From assembly GCA_013396915.1 (NCBI GenBank), contig VWZL01002212.1:613182-677181 (forward strand): a stretch of 64,000 nucleotides of DNA. Reading direction: 5' to 3'. This document shows positions 1 to 14,710 of this stretch, one piece after another. The notes under the pieces were generated by a model. The model was not told where the DNA came from. It worked only from the letters and a program-made list of their open reading frames with translations, and searched no databases. This DNA comes from Stercorarius parasiticus (Eukaryota > Chordata > Aves > Charadriiformes > Stercorariidae). How positions within the stretch are numbered: position 1 is the stretch's first letter; the number at the start of each line of letters is the position of its first letter. A program made the position numbers and the translations under genes.

Positions 1-3000
1 AGAAACAGGGACAAATATCAATTTTAATTTGGCACTAATAGCCTTCTGTGAAAGTGCATTGTTCCACATGCAGTTTTTACTTTAGGATGAATGTGCTTAC
101 AATATCCGCTTGATTGAAGCACAGTCTAGAAGTTAACAAAATTTGACTGTGATTTTTGTGTGTGCATTTGGTAGTCTTTCAATTATTTGATTGTTTCTTC
201 TGTTGTCTAATTGCCTTAATTTCTTAAGGTAGCATTCAAAAGAGAAAAGTTGAATCTGAGCTTCTTTTGGACTTGTCCTCACATTTCTATGCACATGAAG
301 ATGCAATGTGAGAATCTGGCACAAAGTGAGTGAAGCATTTACAGCACTTCCCTATCTGTGGAGATCTGAGACACATACGGAGCCATATGTACTTTCTTTT
401 TTTTACTATATAAGACAAAGTCTGCTCATTTTCTTAACATATCCCAACAGAAACTACTGTAGGCCTACAGGTCATCTGTATACTAGGACATGAGCCTATT
501 TAAAGAGATGTTTACATACCAGATCATATGTGAGACGGACTTCAAATGAGTCTTCACCTCATCAAGTGCGGCATATGGCTGATTTACAGCACAAAATAGC
601 AGGTCTCATTTTCTGAAGTATAGCTTTCCAAAGCTTCCACCAACCCTGTTACTTAGCCCTGATGACACGGCCCACGAGAAAAAAATTGGGGTTTCTTAGT
701 CCAAGGAGAGTAGTCTTCAGATACTATGGGGAATGCACCATCTTCATCTCTACAGTAAATAAAAATATAATAATGTGTTTAATTTGCAAGAATCAAGGTA
801 AGTTAGTCATTGGCACAAATCTACAGGTGAGGCTAACAAAGCTCTGGGAAGACTTGTTTGGGAGGCTGTGACATCTCTGGAGCATGAGAGCAGGCTAGAC
901 ACAGTTATACCAGGGATTGTTCAGGAAAGATTGGTCCTGCTGTGGGGCAGAGGATTAGAGAGGATGGCCCTGGAGGGTTTTTCCTATTTTCTGAGACTTC
1001 CACAAACTTAATTTTTTTTTCTGTATAGCAACATAGAAGTATCAGAGTTACTTCTGCTGCATCCTGATTTACTTCATACCACCTGCCTGGAACAGGGTAC
1101 ACAGCAAAAATAAATGTTGAGATGAAACTTCACAAATTTGTTTTGCTAATCAGCTGCTCATCTGGTGTCTCACTTCTACGGAACAGTGCTTCAGGCGCAC
1201 TTTAAATTACACCTCCATCTTTTTTCTCCCCACTGCAACTATCAGTTACATGCAACTACTGCTGCTCTCAGATCTGTGATGAAAGTAGCAACAAGGTGAG
1301 AGCTTGCCAAGTGCTTACATCTCTTATCCCGAAGTTTTCTAGGAAAGAGAACTCTTGTTTGTCTTCAAATTCAGGATAAAGCACTGTATTGGGTCAACCC
1401 ACCACAGGCACACAGGAGGCTTAAAGGAGAGAGAGGTGTTTCGAAAATGTTCTTCAGATTTTAAAGAAATGGTGCAAATGATAGAGAGAACAAGTGTGCT
1501 GAGCTATGCCTGAGCATCCCCCACCCCAATATTTTTCCTCAGAGCTTTGAAGATAGGATGTGCAAGTGCCAAGCAAGGTTCCAGAAACTGCTGGCAACGT
1601 GCTGCGGTGTATTTATTGCCTTTGCATGGGCTTATTACCAATTTTGCACATAACTTGTGACCTGCTGTTTCCCTTCATGGCAAGCAACCAAAGGGAATGC
1701 AGGTCCTTAATGAGAAACAATCCATTTTGCAAACGGATTTCAGAGCAGCTTTTACAGGCAGCAGGATTGCAAGTGTTAATGCTGTGAAGATGCCCAGGAA
1801 ACATGCCCTGCTGCATAGTTTTGGGTGTTAAGTACTTTTTTAAAAAAAAAAAAAAGAGACATTTTGGCTATCATTAGGTATGAGCCATAATAAGGTCGTT
1901 TCTGCCATTTGTTGCTAGACAGCACTTTAAACTATTCAGTGAGATTATCTGAATAACTGTGTCTTTAGAAAGCAGCTGTTCACCAGATGTTCTGCAACCC
2001 ATACAGCAGACTTACAGGTAGTTATATCCCTTTCTTTTTCAGCCACAAAAAAAGACAGAGTACTGATAGGTTTGAAATCTGGCTTCAACTGTCCTCTTAA
2101 TATCTCCTTCTATAGAAAAATAACATCTACAGCATAGTATCCATAAATGGTCACATACAAGCATGTATGTATGCTAATTACTTTTAAATATGTTATGATG
2201 ATGCTGTTCATGACGTACTAGCTACTGTGAATATGGAACTGATTAATCTATGAAAACCCTCCTGTGAGTCCAGAAATATCTGCCTACAACATTAGGATTC
2301 ATTCTCTTAATTGTGTGAAAAACAACTTTGATGTGTGCTTTTTCTATGATGGACTGCAACATATTTTGTTACCAAATCCTAACAGAAAAAATATTGAAAA
2401 CATGCAAGTTACCTGAACGCTGCTATATGAGGTTGTTTCAAATAAACTAGTGATTTGTTAGCAATCACAAAAATTATCAGAGCAATGATGCAGCATCTAA
2501 AATTGAGAAGGCTTTTGTAGAAGACAACAGCCTGACAGAAGTGGTCAGAGAGACGATTTTTCAGAAACAGCAGCTATTCACCATGACTAAGCCAAGAATA
2601 CCTTACCAGGACAAGTTATAAGGAGTGTATATCACGGTGTGTTAGGAAAACAGATTTGTTTGCTGTGATTCAATTTTTCCATTTATTTTAATTTCTCTTT
2701 ATTACGACTATTGTTGTAAGTCTGAAATTCAAAGTACATCTGCAATAAAAAGAAAGATCTAGAAAGCATCTAAAAAGAGGCATAAGAAGTTGAGCGGTTC
2801 CTAGAGAAGGAAATTGAGAAATCCAGAGAGGATAACGAAGTCAACTGGGGGATAGATATCTTGAATGATACCAATGAATGAAGCTGGCACTGGGCTGAAG
2901 TAGACACATGTAAGAGAATGGCCCAAAGGATGGTGATGAACTTGTATTATTCATGGACACATTAGGGACGTTTCTGCAAGAATATCTAGAAACCATTCAG

Positions 3001-6000
3001 AGAAAATATTATCCTTGTGGTGGGATCATGGATGGGATGATGGATGACAAGGTGTCCAACTTTAGTAAGTCTTATGACAAGTTTCTATGGTCTCAGTCTC
3101 CTCTTTCTCTCCATGTGTTTTAGAACTGAGGACAGAGGGTCTGATACCAGCAGGCAAATTCAAGCTGGCTGGTTTCTAGTTCAGAAGTCTGCAAGGCAAC
3201 CATGAAAACTATATACCAGACGAAATGCATCTTTGCCATCAAGAATCCTGCAGGTGAAGCTAAGGAGAAAGATACATTGCAATAGGGAACCTTGGTGTGG
3301 GAACTCAAGAAGAGCTCCGAAAATCTTTGGCCTATGCAAACTTTTAAAGTGCTGAGCATGGAAAAAGCCTTTGCTCTGAGGAATTCTTGGCTGCCCACCT
3401 GGCGCAGCTTGACATAGCTTGGAATGGGTTGACTACAGGGCCTGTTTCTCCATACTGCATGTATGTAGCTGGGAATCCTTGAGCACCATAGCCAGACTCT
3501 ATGTGTTGGTGTGTGTATTAATTTTTCCTAGAGCTCTCCAAGACCCAGGCATTTGGTAAAAGAGAAAGTGCCATATTGTGGAGAGGTATTTGACAAACTT
3601 GTTTGGTCATATGAGCCCCTCATTTCTACCTTATCATGGACAGAATAATTATAGCAAGGCCCCTTCAAGTGCAAGAAGGCTTTAGAACAAAGCAAAAGTA
3701 CGGAAAGACCAAAATTTGGCTCCAGGTGTGGTCCTTGTAGAGAACAGCACATGATATCAGGTATGCAGATACATGGGTTTATGGTTTTCCTCGGGATATC
3801 TTAAAAACAGAGTAGACCAACTTTCATCTTAATTACAGGCAGCACAATATAAAAATATAAGGCAGATGAATGGCTGTATGACCAGTTTTGGTCATGGTAG
3901 AAATATGGAAGAATTCTGGCAGTAAAAAAACCTTTAATATTCATCCCACTGGAATGACTGCATCAACAACAGGATGAGTTGATATCAATGATGTGTGTAT
4001 GTGTACATTTGTGTCTACACAGGTGTTCTTAAGCACCCGCTCTAAACAAAAGTCTGTTCTCTACTCACAATGCTAAAGCTGCCTGATTAAAGTGGAACTG
4101 GAGGAAAATATCAGGCATATGGACTTGTCACAGAAATTATAAGCATTGGAAAATAACATGCTGTCACCATCTACTTACTGCCAAAAAAGAAAATATCATA
4201 ATTTAAAGTGAACGAACTATAAGATGTAAGGGGAAATCGTGGACCTGATTCATGCAGAGCCCAACACAAGAAGACAGGCACATGTGCATATTTGCATCCT
4301 AGGTTTCATGCGGGTCTGTTTTGCCGGTAGCCATGGAGTAAGGATTTGCCCTTCTGTTGCTGAAGTTACATTCCAACCTCAAAACAGCAACTAACTTTAT
4401 ATGAAGTATTAATCTCCGCACACAAAGGACAGGTAGCATTAGGTTGGATCATCTATGGATCCGTTTGCCATACCTCAGCTACCCTGTCTTCTTTGATGGT
4501 TTGGCTCAAGTGCACTTTCTTCCAGAGCTTCTGCCTGGGGTCAATGTCAGCACTACCAAGACAAATAGGCGTTCGTCTGTGAGCTCCTAACATAGCAAAA
4601 ATCAACTTGTATGTTTGTCAACAGTCTCTGCCATCCAAAGAGTTAAATTAACAGTAGACATGGGCATTGTGGACAATCCTAGCTAAAAGAGCAAGTCTAG
4701 TCTAGGCAGCTCAGTTTCACAAAAGCCAGATTACAGCAGAATAACTAAGAGGACATGTATCTGTTTACTTGCCGAGGAGACTGCACTGAGATCATCCATC
4801 TGTTCTTTGAGGAAACTGCAAGGCCATTTTTCAGGGCAGTTATACAAATGTCGGAAAGCTAAATCAACTTTTGCATTCATTTTCTGCCGTTGCTGTCAAA
4901 ATAGCAGAAAAAGAACATTGCAATATGGCTGTACATTTGGAAGGGTATATACACACTCTGAATTTTAGCATTTTTTTTTCCTTGGTATTTCTGTTTCTCT
5001 GAGTGAGAGTTTTAAGAACAGCATTAAAAGGATGGGATAGAGTTTGCTGAAGATTAACAATCCCCAGTCAGAGACTATCACAACACAACTGTAATTAAAT
5101 GGGATTCCTGAAGAGCGCCCAGACATGTACTAGTCCCCAGACTTCAGGCACTCGAGGTTCTCTATATCCCTAGCATAAAACCAGAGGACAGTGGAAGGCT
5201 TGCACTTGTTTTCTGCTCTGAACAGCAGCTAATAAAATGACATTCTGTGAAGCCCCTGCTTCCTTTCAGAGTGAGTCCCGTTGCAGAGATGCTTGGTATT
5301 TGTCTCTCCAGCTGGGCTCTGAAGTGCTTTTTTCTCTCTTCTGTATTGCTGTTACAGGAATGGGTGCATTGCACTGCAGGAGAGGTTGCAGATGTGCAAA
5401 CTGAGATGAGCCTATGTGTATGGGTACACGGTGTAGATCAGGGACCAGTGGCTGGCCTTCCTTCTATCAAGAAGATTTTAAGCCTGATCAAAACTTGTCA
5501 AAGAAGCCGATGCAGGCTGTAGTTCTTCCTTCGGGACCCTTTTAGACATCCTCATGAGCACGATAGTGTCCCCCCCACAGCTTGTAATGAGGTTAAACAC
5601 CACCCATGTGCATGCACCTGTAGTAGGCGAGGCTATCAGGTCTCAAGCTTGAATGCAAGGAGCACGTATGCCCGAAATGTCATTACACCATGTATAACTA
5701 ACAGTGAAAGAGTAATTAAATACTTGTGTTACCTGGATAACTTTTTGTGGTAACTAAAGCAACCTGACAGAGGAATTACCATACAAAAAGGTTCTATGAC
5801 AGGTAAAATATTTCAGCTTCCAAATTTGTATCTTATATATAGAAATGGCTTGTCTTTTATGTGGAGTTTAGCAGGAGGTTGAGGTGACAGGTTCCAGGCT
5901 GCATAGCCAAAAAATGAACCATACCAACAGAGCTTTTTCAAAACTCAAACTTGTTACACCACTAAATGCTGATGTAAAGATACACAAGGGACAACTGCAG

Positions 6001-9000
6001 TTCAGAAACACACGGTCCTTGGGGGTTGAGTTCCCCAATACTTGGGAAACGTGAGTTTAAAAGCCGTGTATGTGGACAATTTTCAGTTTGCATATCTAAG
6101 CAATCATGAAAGAGAGGTAACAAATTTCCTGGAAAAGACCTTCTTTGGTGACAGGGGAGGAAGTAGATTGTGCGACTAATGTGGCCACGAATCACCACAT
6201 GGAAGGCACATCACAGCACCGCTGTTCTAGAAACTCCCTCCACTAGCTGGTGCACTGCAGGTAATAACCCCAGAGGTTTCGTTACAAACAAGATTTACTA
6301 AAGGAGGGGATAGAAAATTATACGAAAATAAAGAACGTGCTTGTAGGTCACAGCAAATTAGAGACCTGCATGAAGCTCCCTTCTTAGCCATGACAGAATA
6401 AAAAGAACACCCCCCCAAATTGTTCTAAAACCAGCAAAAAGTGCACGTGCATCTGCTCGTAACAGTCCTCCTTTCTACACATGGGGCCTTGTGCGTCTTG
6501 AGATCAGTATGATTTCCCTCTCCAATCACCAGCTCCTCCCTGGACAGAGGGAGTCCTTTTGTTTTTGTCAGTTCTTGGGCTGTTGCCCTTCTAGACAAAA
6601 CCAGTCCAATAGTCTCAGCAGGAAATCACGCCAGTGCTCTCGGAGCCAGTTGGTCTCCTATTATCCTATTCCTGTGGAATGGCTTATCTTGAGTCATTGT
6701 TTCCTTACAGCCTCTTTATAGGCTTAATCAATGTACTTATACAGTGACTACCCGATAACAAGGTCAGAAGTGTATTTATACGTTATTATGGCCCACTCAA
6801 CATCCATCACAATAGTTAACTTGTCTGATTTCTGTCACTGTAGAGATGACAGAAGTTCATTTAATAGTTCTTGCCTGAGGCCCATAGCTTCTTGGCTGAA
6901 CTAAAAAATATCTTTTAGAAAGATACCCAAAGCTTAAATAATTTTTGGAAAATATGATCAAATACTTCATAAAAACAAATGTGTAACGAGACAAAGAAAT
7001 AGAACCAGACGAAGATGAAAGACTGGGCAGCCTTTTTTCTTAAAGAGATGGGAACGTGATATTTGGGACAATAAATAATATTAAAAAACAATTTCAACAA
7101 CAAAGTAATAAAAAGGATCAGGAAGAATACCCTGGAGATCATCTTAGTTGTATCTGGTTTCAACGTCAGTTCCTGAGTGCACTGATGTTACTCACTCCTC
7201 TCCTAAAGCTGCCCCCTCCAAATACGACGCAGTTCTGTGTAACCCAGTAATCCACCACATCCCCTCTCTGCTGATTAAATAGCTTAAAGACGCTTATTTA
7301 GACTCTCTAGCTTTCAAGATGAAAGGATTTTTCCTCAAATACTAAAGGCTTGTAGATACAGAAGGTTCAAGCTTCATTCCATATAGTAGCCTGCAATATC
7401 CTTGTAAGATTTTAACCATGCCTTCTTCTGTCAGAAAGTAAGGACCATTAAAAACAGATATATCATTCTGCAAGGACACACTGATACTCCATGCATCTTT
7501 TAAGCTTTTACTTCTCTCTCTAATTCACCTTCTCCTCAAGTCAATAGGGCCACAAAATGTATGAATCTAACTGGCAGGTTTGCAAATTGACCGGACTGAA
7601 AAATGGCTAGTTTCAGCGTTTATGATAGACAGTACGTGTGTAGAGTCATATTCAGAAAAAGTGCACTGTGATTACTGACATTTTTACAATTTTACACTTT
7701 GTCCAATAAATCTCATAGTAGATAAGTACAGGAATTTGTTCAAGAACCTTGCTGTGCTCATTATTTACAACCATGTTTTTTTTTGATGTTCACTGTAACT
7801 GCATCCCTGTTTGCCCCTTTAACTCTCCAGCACTTTCTGATTTTTGTTTCAACCTTTTGAACCTTAAAATGACAGATAAAAATATAGTAAATCACTGTGA
7901 ACATAACCAGCTTATATATGCAGGGAGAATAGCTCCATGTAATATTATTTTTGGTATTTAATTCTGAAAAAAATTGAAAGAGGAAAAAAAGTGACACGGA
8001 AAATTTAGAGAGAAAACTGTGAATGAAAACTTTGAGTTCTGTGAGAGCTGTTGATTGGATAATTGGGTTTCCTGATTTTCCAAGAGGAAAGAAGATAACT
8101 TTGGCTAAAAGCCCATCATTTTTTTAGTGGTAAAGTGAAATCTGTAAGGTGAGAAATGTCAAATGAAAGAAAAAAAGATGATGGCAGAAACAGAAACGAT
8201 GACTGGCAGAGCTACAAATGTTAAGAAGAAATTTGCATATATTAGACATTAATCCTTGCAACAGGGTAGCTCATTAGCAGTAAAACTGTTAATGTGGGAA
8301 TGTTGATGGAGAAAAGACAGAAGGATAGCATTAATATTTCTGTTCCGCACTTGGAAAGAAGCAGAATGAGATACTCATTTCATAAGAGAAAAGCAAGTTT
8401 TTAACCACTCTGCTAAGCAGTATTCAGTAAGGGAGAAGCTATGAAAAAATCATCAGGCTGAGTATCTTGAATGCAAAGATCCTGAAAGTTTTTGCTGGGG
8501 GATCTTTAGTCCAGGAGAACGAACTTTTAATAATATTTTGAATACCAGCAGGAATCCAGAATGCAAACACTGTGCAGGAGTGAGGGAGGGCAAGGGGGAT
8601 AACCCAGTGGACTACAGCAGGTCGTTTTAATCCCCCCAAAAAATAAATGGAAAAAGTAATACTGTACTGCCCCAACTGGAGGTATTCGAGGACAGTAATA
8701 TAATTACCGTGTGCTTTTTTCTCGGAAATTAGTTCATTTAAACAAACTACAAACCATTACTTGATGAGAAAACAAGATTGGATTATAAAAGCAATGAAGC
8801 AGATATAATCTATATTAGGCATTCTGGAAGGCATTTAACTCTTTAAAATGCATTCCATTTCATTTTAATACAAATGGATGCTGTAAAGCATCAACAGAGC
8901 ACTTCAAATGCATTAAGAACTGGCTTTCTGATGTGCCATATCGCAACAGACCAGGATATCAGTGCAGCAGTGGTTGCCACGTTAATGGCAAAGCGAAAAC

Positions 9001-12000
9001 ATGGACCTACACATGACAGCAAAGCGTTAAAAGAGCCGAGCTGTATCTGTGACCAGTGGTATCTAGAGCCACCAAACTACCCACTTCGCATGTGGACCCT
9101 GCTGTATTCCCTACTACATCAGGTAAAGGTGCTGTTGTAACCTGCAAGGGGACTGAACCATCCCATCTCTGCTCCACATCCCATAACAGTTTTCCTTGGC
9201 TCTTCCAGGATAACGAGGGCAGCTGCTGTTACTTGATATTTGGCTATTGTGCAAAGCAAAGCAAATGCATTACCACATTTTTTTAACTCCTCAGGGCAAG
9301 AACTATCTCTGCCTTACTTACCTATACAGTGCCAAGCCCCACGTGCCGTTGATGCCTGTTTACAAGGCTGTTTTTATGCATGCAGATCTTTTGTTGGCAC
9401 ATCTTAGGGTTTGAGTAGGTGCAAAGAACAATATTCGTTTATGCTAAGTCCTGATTACCTGTTCTGAGCTGGACTTGTCATGCTCTAAAGCCTATAGTTA
9501 AGTCCTTTCTTCAAACACACATTCTCTGCTTTCCTCAAGTTTTTGGGAGCTATTCACATACATCCACAGCAAAATTTGGTCACCTGCTTGTCCCTGGCCA
9601 GAATTTGATCAGCAGCATAAACAGAGAGAGTGACACTCACTTAACAACAGCTGCCTTTCAACTTCATAAAACCTTGCCTAAGCGCTCTAGCTTGTCTCCT
9701 CTGGGAGCTCCTCCAGGTGATGTCTGGAGAATTTGAGATGTCCTGCCACCTGCGGGAGGTGTGACATGAGCTCTGCTTTTCAGACGCCTCCTTGATGAGA
9801 AGTTAATCAAATGTGCAGTGCACTACGGTGTGAAGTCACCCACAGGCCCTGGGAGAGTTTTCAGGACCTAGAATTATTGGGTTTGGTCGGGCTGGGTTTG
9901 GTTTGTTTTTTCATTTCAGGTGTGCCATATAAACATCTGGGCAAACAGTTATGTGTTCAAATAGTCATTGGCATGTTGTATTGAGATGTAGCTGGTCTAC
10001 AATTAAATATTAAACCCCTTGTTTACACACACAGTGATATTGTAGCAGTTGCGACTGCTCCCACTGACAGATCAGCGGTAATCAGTCCATTATAATCTAA
10101 AAGACATACATTTTAGATGGCAGGGATATTTTGTAGCCTCATACGCTAACTTTAAAACTTCAGAGGTGACAGATAAAGAATACTATCATCATTTAAAAAA
10201 AAAAAAAGTTTCCAAAGTCTCATGGTTTACTTCAACTCCAATTACCCTCTGGGCATAGCTATATTCATGAGGTTTATCACAGCCAGAAACTTCAGCCAGA
10301 AGTTCTTTCCAGAGCTATGGATAATGTCATTTCTGCCAAGTATAAGTAAAGACTTTGAAAACACATGCCACAAGGCATTTAATCCTGCAACCCCAGTCCT
10401 CTCAATTAAGAGACCTGAATTGGTTGGTTGCAACGTTTGAAATGTTGACAGGGCTGCTCTTAAGGATCATGTATTTTTTAAGAACTCATTTGCTATGATG
10501 TGCTGCAAAGTCAAAACATCTCAGAAAGGGATCTATAGTGGAAAATCCACTTAATAATGTAGGCTTTAATGACAACTAGAAATTTTCTGACATTGGTGCA
10601 CTCAAGATTGCATTCACATTTTATAATGGGAGCAAGCAAAGATTGCCTCTTTTCCTCATTGCTGTAGCAAAATGCCATTTGTACCGTAGTCATACTGAGT
10701 GCAAGCATCTTTCAGTCTGATTCAATGCTGGGGTCTCAGTAAGTAACCATGACTAAGTGTTATATAAACAATTCTGTACCTAATGGTACTACAGTCTACT
10801 CTGAAATGCATTTACAGCTCCAATAGGCAGATTGCAAAGAGGTCTAATGTGGTTCAAAGCAGAAGGAAGGAATTCTCTTCTCCATCAGTTTGTGCCGTGA
10901 GGTGAAATTTCAAATTAAACCTGTAGCTCATAGAAATGTAAGAGAATCTTATGATATCAGAATAAAGGATTAGTAATTAAAACTCAAATTCTGTTTTCTG
11001 CTTATCTGCAAAGTCAGCAGAGCTGAACAGATATAGTTGCCTACAAAATTTAATCCAGCACCTATTCTAAAATTATACATCCATTTACATAGTCCAAACA
11101 CATTAAGCCACAGCAATCTGTTTTAAACGCCCTTTTTCCGAGAGAGTTCTTGAACTCTTACCGTGAGTATGAGTATTAGCAGTAGCTTCTTATACTCTCT
11201 TTGAAGCACTAGTGTTACCTATAGTTTTCCATATTGTATTAATCTAAATGAAGAGATGACTTATGTAAATCTGGCTCACTTGAATTTGCTGTTGGATTTC
11301 AAAAGTTGCAGTCTAGTGAACATAGACTTCTGAATTTGACCTTTTTTCATCCAACTTCAGTTTTTCTAGGTCTCAAATTCCCGGTGAAGATATGTCAATA
11401 AGCAAACTGTAGCTAATAAGTAATTAATCCATTACATGAGCAATTCATGTTCCATTATGTCCTCATATATAGATTGGCTTGGCTTTCCAACGTATCACAC
11501 CATAACTTAACAGAAAGTGAATTTTATGTCCCATTAATACCTTTGAGGTATTAGAACAATCCCAGGGTCTTAATCAGTACAAAGAAAGTAAAAAGCTTCA
11601 AGACTTTTGAAAATGAAAATCTGAATTTTTTTTTTCCAGATTCTTAACACTTTCTTTTCTATTTATCAGAGTTTCAGAACTAATGTATGTTTTGCACTTT
11701 AAAAAAATCAAATTTTTTTGAAAACACAGAAACAGATTTTTAAAAATCTAAATTTTTTTTTTTTTTTGCAGGAGGGTCATCAAGATTTACTACCTTTCCA
11801 AACAGTGCTGGTTTTTGTTTCCTCATCAAGTTACTTCAAATTCCCAGACTGGATTCTATAATAACACCCCCCTCTCCCCAATCTTTTACCTCTGCCCTTT
11901 AACATTCTGAATTTCCTGATGACTTTTGCATTCAAGTTCTCCTTTTCAACGTACCTACATTTGTCTGTGAAATAAACATAGAACCCAGTAAAAATTTTTT

Positions 12001-12275
12001 CTGCGTGAAGTAGCAAAAAGCATCAGCTTATTTATCTTCCTCACTTGCTAGCAGTAGTTTCTGTATTAGATATTAAGCTAACATCAGAAAATGAGTATTT
12101 CAAGCCAATGACCTGTAATGGGATTCCTTATTTCTAGATCTCAGGAAGGAAGCACAGAAAGGGAGCAGTGGTGTTAGTTGGGAAATATCAGGGGGCTGTT
12201 CTGAGGGGGCCGTTCTTACTCCTGGGTCAGCACTCTGGCATCAGAGACCACACAAGGAAGTTTATAGATCACGTG

Positions 12276-12353
12276 CAATGAATTCCTGGAACCTTTTGCC
12301 AAGAAAAATTAACAGAAACAAAACCACAGGACAATGAATACCTGGAACTTTTA
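12276..12353. repeat. Short direct repeat, copies 56 bases apart
   Basis: CAATGAATTCCTGGAACC at 12276 and CAATGAATACCTGGAACT at 12332 share most of about 21 bases. It is probably a local duplication in intergenic DNA. Confidence 0.7.
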
Positions 12354-14439
12354 CGGTGACTGAAGAGAAAGCCAACCGCTACCTACCTGGAGTAAGAAAC
12401 ATTTCTGAAGGGCTTCTTTTCTCTTTGTACTCTGACTTTGCAAGAAAACTACCTCTGAATACTGTAAAGATGGCAACGTTGTCAGGAACAACATACCTTC
12501 TGTAAAGCTTTTTTAGAGTTTCCTGCAAATTGTGGTCCTTATATGCAGAAAACATCCACATTTTCTGCATTGCAGTAAGCCAGCTTTCTCTCCAAAATTA
12601 CACCCTTTTCACTGCCAAGGAGAAAGTTAAGCTGCTAACAGTCTGACTGGGGAGACCACAGAGCTATTTCACTCTCATCTTCCTATTTCCTCTGATCACT
12701 TTTGGCAGCTGGGGGTGAATTGCATTAAATTTTGCCTCTATCTACTAACCCAGAGAGTTTATTAAGAGAGAATAACTTCATCTAGGGTGGACAAGGAGTG
12801 ACTGACAAAGGAGAAAACGATCAGAAGTTTAACCAAAGGTTCTGTCAGCGATATTTGTGAGATCTCCGACAACAGGGGGAGTGACCAACTGCTGTTTCAT
12901 TGAGTGTTCAGAACCACCAACATAATCCTACTCGCAATTTCTGCTTGTTTAGGGGAGATACGCTGCACCTCAGTGGCATGGATTTTCAAAATCCTCCCAG
13001 CTGATGACTGAAATACTTCTTAACAAGGTCTTGTGCAACATAAAGCCCAGGGCAGCCATCTCCACAATATTCAACCCCCCTTGAGATGAGAGGGCTCTCT
13101 GCACCTTCTTGCTGGGTTTAAAAGACTCTTTGGCATCTTGTCTGCAGCCTCCAACTTGTTCTGGTCATTGCCCTCATCAATTCTAGTAGCATTGTATCAA
13201 TTTTCTTAGGCATCCGAAGGGTTCAGAATGTTAATTGAAGGAGCCCTAAGGCTACTTTATGTGAGGAAAATGGAAGAGTATCCCTTACCCCTTTACCAAG
13301 GAGAATTGCTGGCCATTTCTGTGCCCACCACTGCTTTAATACAGATGTTGAGAACAGGAGAGTCACAAGCCACAAAGCTGATGATACTCACCCCAGCAGG
13401 AGTCCTGTACAATGATCCCAGAGGATGAGGGATCCAAGCTCCAACCAAAGACAGAGGTGCAACACCAGCTGAACCACAGCTTACCCCCTGTATCCCAGTC
13501 AGGATTTTACTGTAGCCCAACAAGAGGTGATGTCCTCACTGCCATGCACTGAAGTAATTTGTGATTGTCTGAAGGCAGCAAGGCCCAGAACGGCTCCTTT
13601 CTGTGGCCTCATTTATGTTGCATTTATATTTTTGGTGCTCACTACAAAAAAGAAATCTGGGCAATTACCAAACTTTCTTAAAACAGATTTTAGATACCCT
13701 GCTTAAGGCAAATCCACTTAACATTCATGAAATGTATGATGTCCCCTTTCTTATCTTCTCTCTTTGTACGCACTGCCCTTCTCTCATTATAGTCACACAG
13801 GTCATAACCCATCCCCTTCCTGTTTTCATGTAGTTTAATTAATACACAACTTCTCTAAAAGTCAGCCTTTCTACCTCACATATTCAGCTAAACATCCCCT
13901 TCCCGGCCTTCAAACTTACTACTGCATCTGCACTTCACTTTTAGTCCAAAATTTGAAGTGCTGCTGCTAAAATGATCTTTGGTTTTCTTTGCTGGGTTCA
14001 GCTGTATAGCAAAATAAGAATCTTGTCATTGTCATTAAGGCTTTCCCTCACTTATTCTTACCCTATACTGCTGATTTGGGTGTTGATGCTGCTTTCCTTT
14101 TTGTTTCCCCAAATTAGTTCAATCCTTCTCCCCCAGTGTCCTTTCTGCAGGGAGGAGCCCTCTTTGATGGAGTCTGAGATTTTCACACGAGCCTCCGTGT
14201 TCCCCTTTACTGGGACCTTGTAAGCTTACGATGTCGAAACACAAAACGAGTTGTGATTGTAGAAGTGAACACAAAGAACATGTAAGAAACAGGTAACAAA
14301 TGTCTGTTCTTCAGGAGATCCATATCCCTGTGTACTAGGTCTTCTGCCTCATTGTTGGTTGGAGAGCTCACGCTCTGAAAGATACAAAGAGCAGTAAGCC
14401 CTGATACTTTCTGACACTCTCAGTCTCCCTTACCAATAA

Positions 14440-14710
14440 ATACTTTGCACAAGTTAAACTACTCGTATAATCATCTCATTGACTTTCCACCTTGCAAAAT
14501 TATTACACGTTACCAGATTACAAATCCACTTGTGACGTGCCATAAGCATAAATATGCACACAGATTGAAAATACAAATATTTAGCTTTTACATACCTTAA
14601 TGTAAAGCCCACTTTCCTATTAACTAATACCAGGCAATCACAACTTTATGAATACCCTGATTACCTTTAGAAAGATTAATAGAATATTATGGAATAATAA
14701 GCAATTAACA
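14440..14710. promoter_or_regulatory. Candidate conserved non-coding element downstream of FHOD3
   Basis: A repeat-free AT-rich block with TGACGTG, ATAAATATGCA and GATTAATAGAATATTA motifs, about 4 kb past the inferred transcript end. Weak evidence. Confidence 0.2.

Noticed and set aside
2141..2150. CArG box CCATAAATGG, and another (CCTTTAAAGG) at 25006-25015, which could bind SRF
   Set aside because: About five such matches are expected by chance in 64 kb at this base composition; neither is near a promoter.
3120..3398. 92-codon minus-strand frame
   Set aside because: I compared it mentally with retroviral and LINE proteins and saw no motif; the length is within chance for this much DNA.
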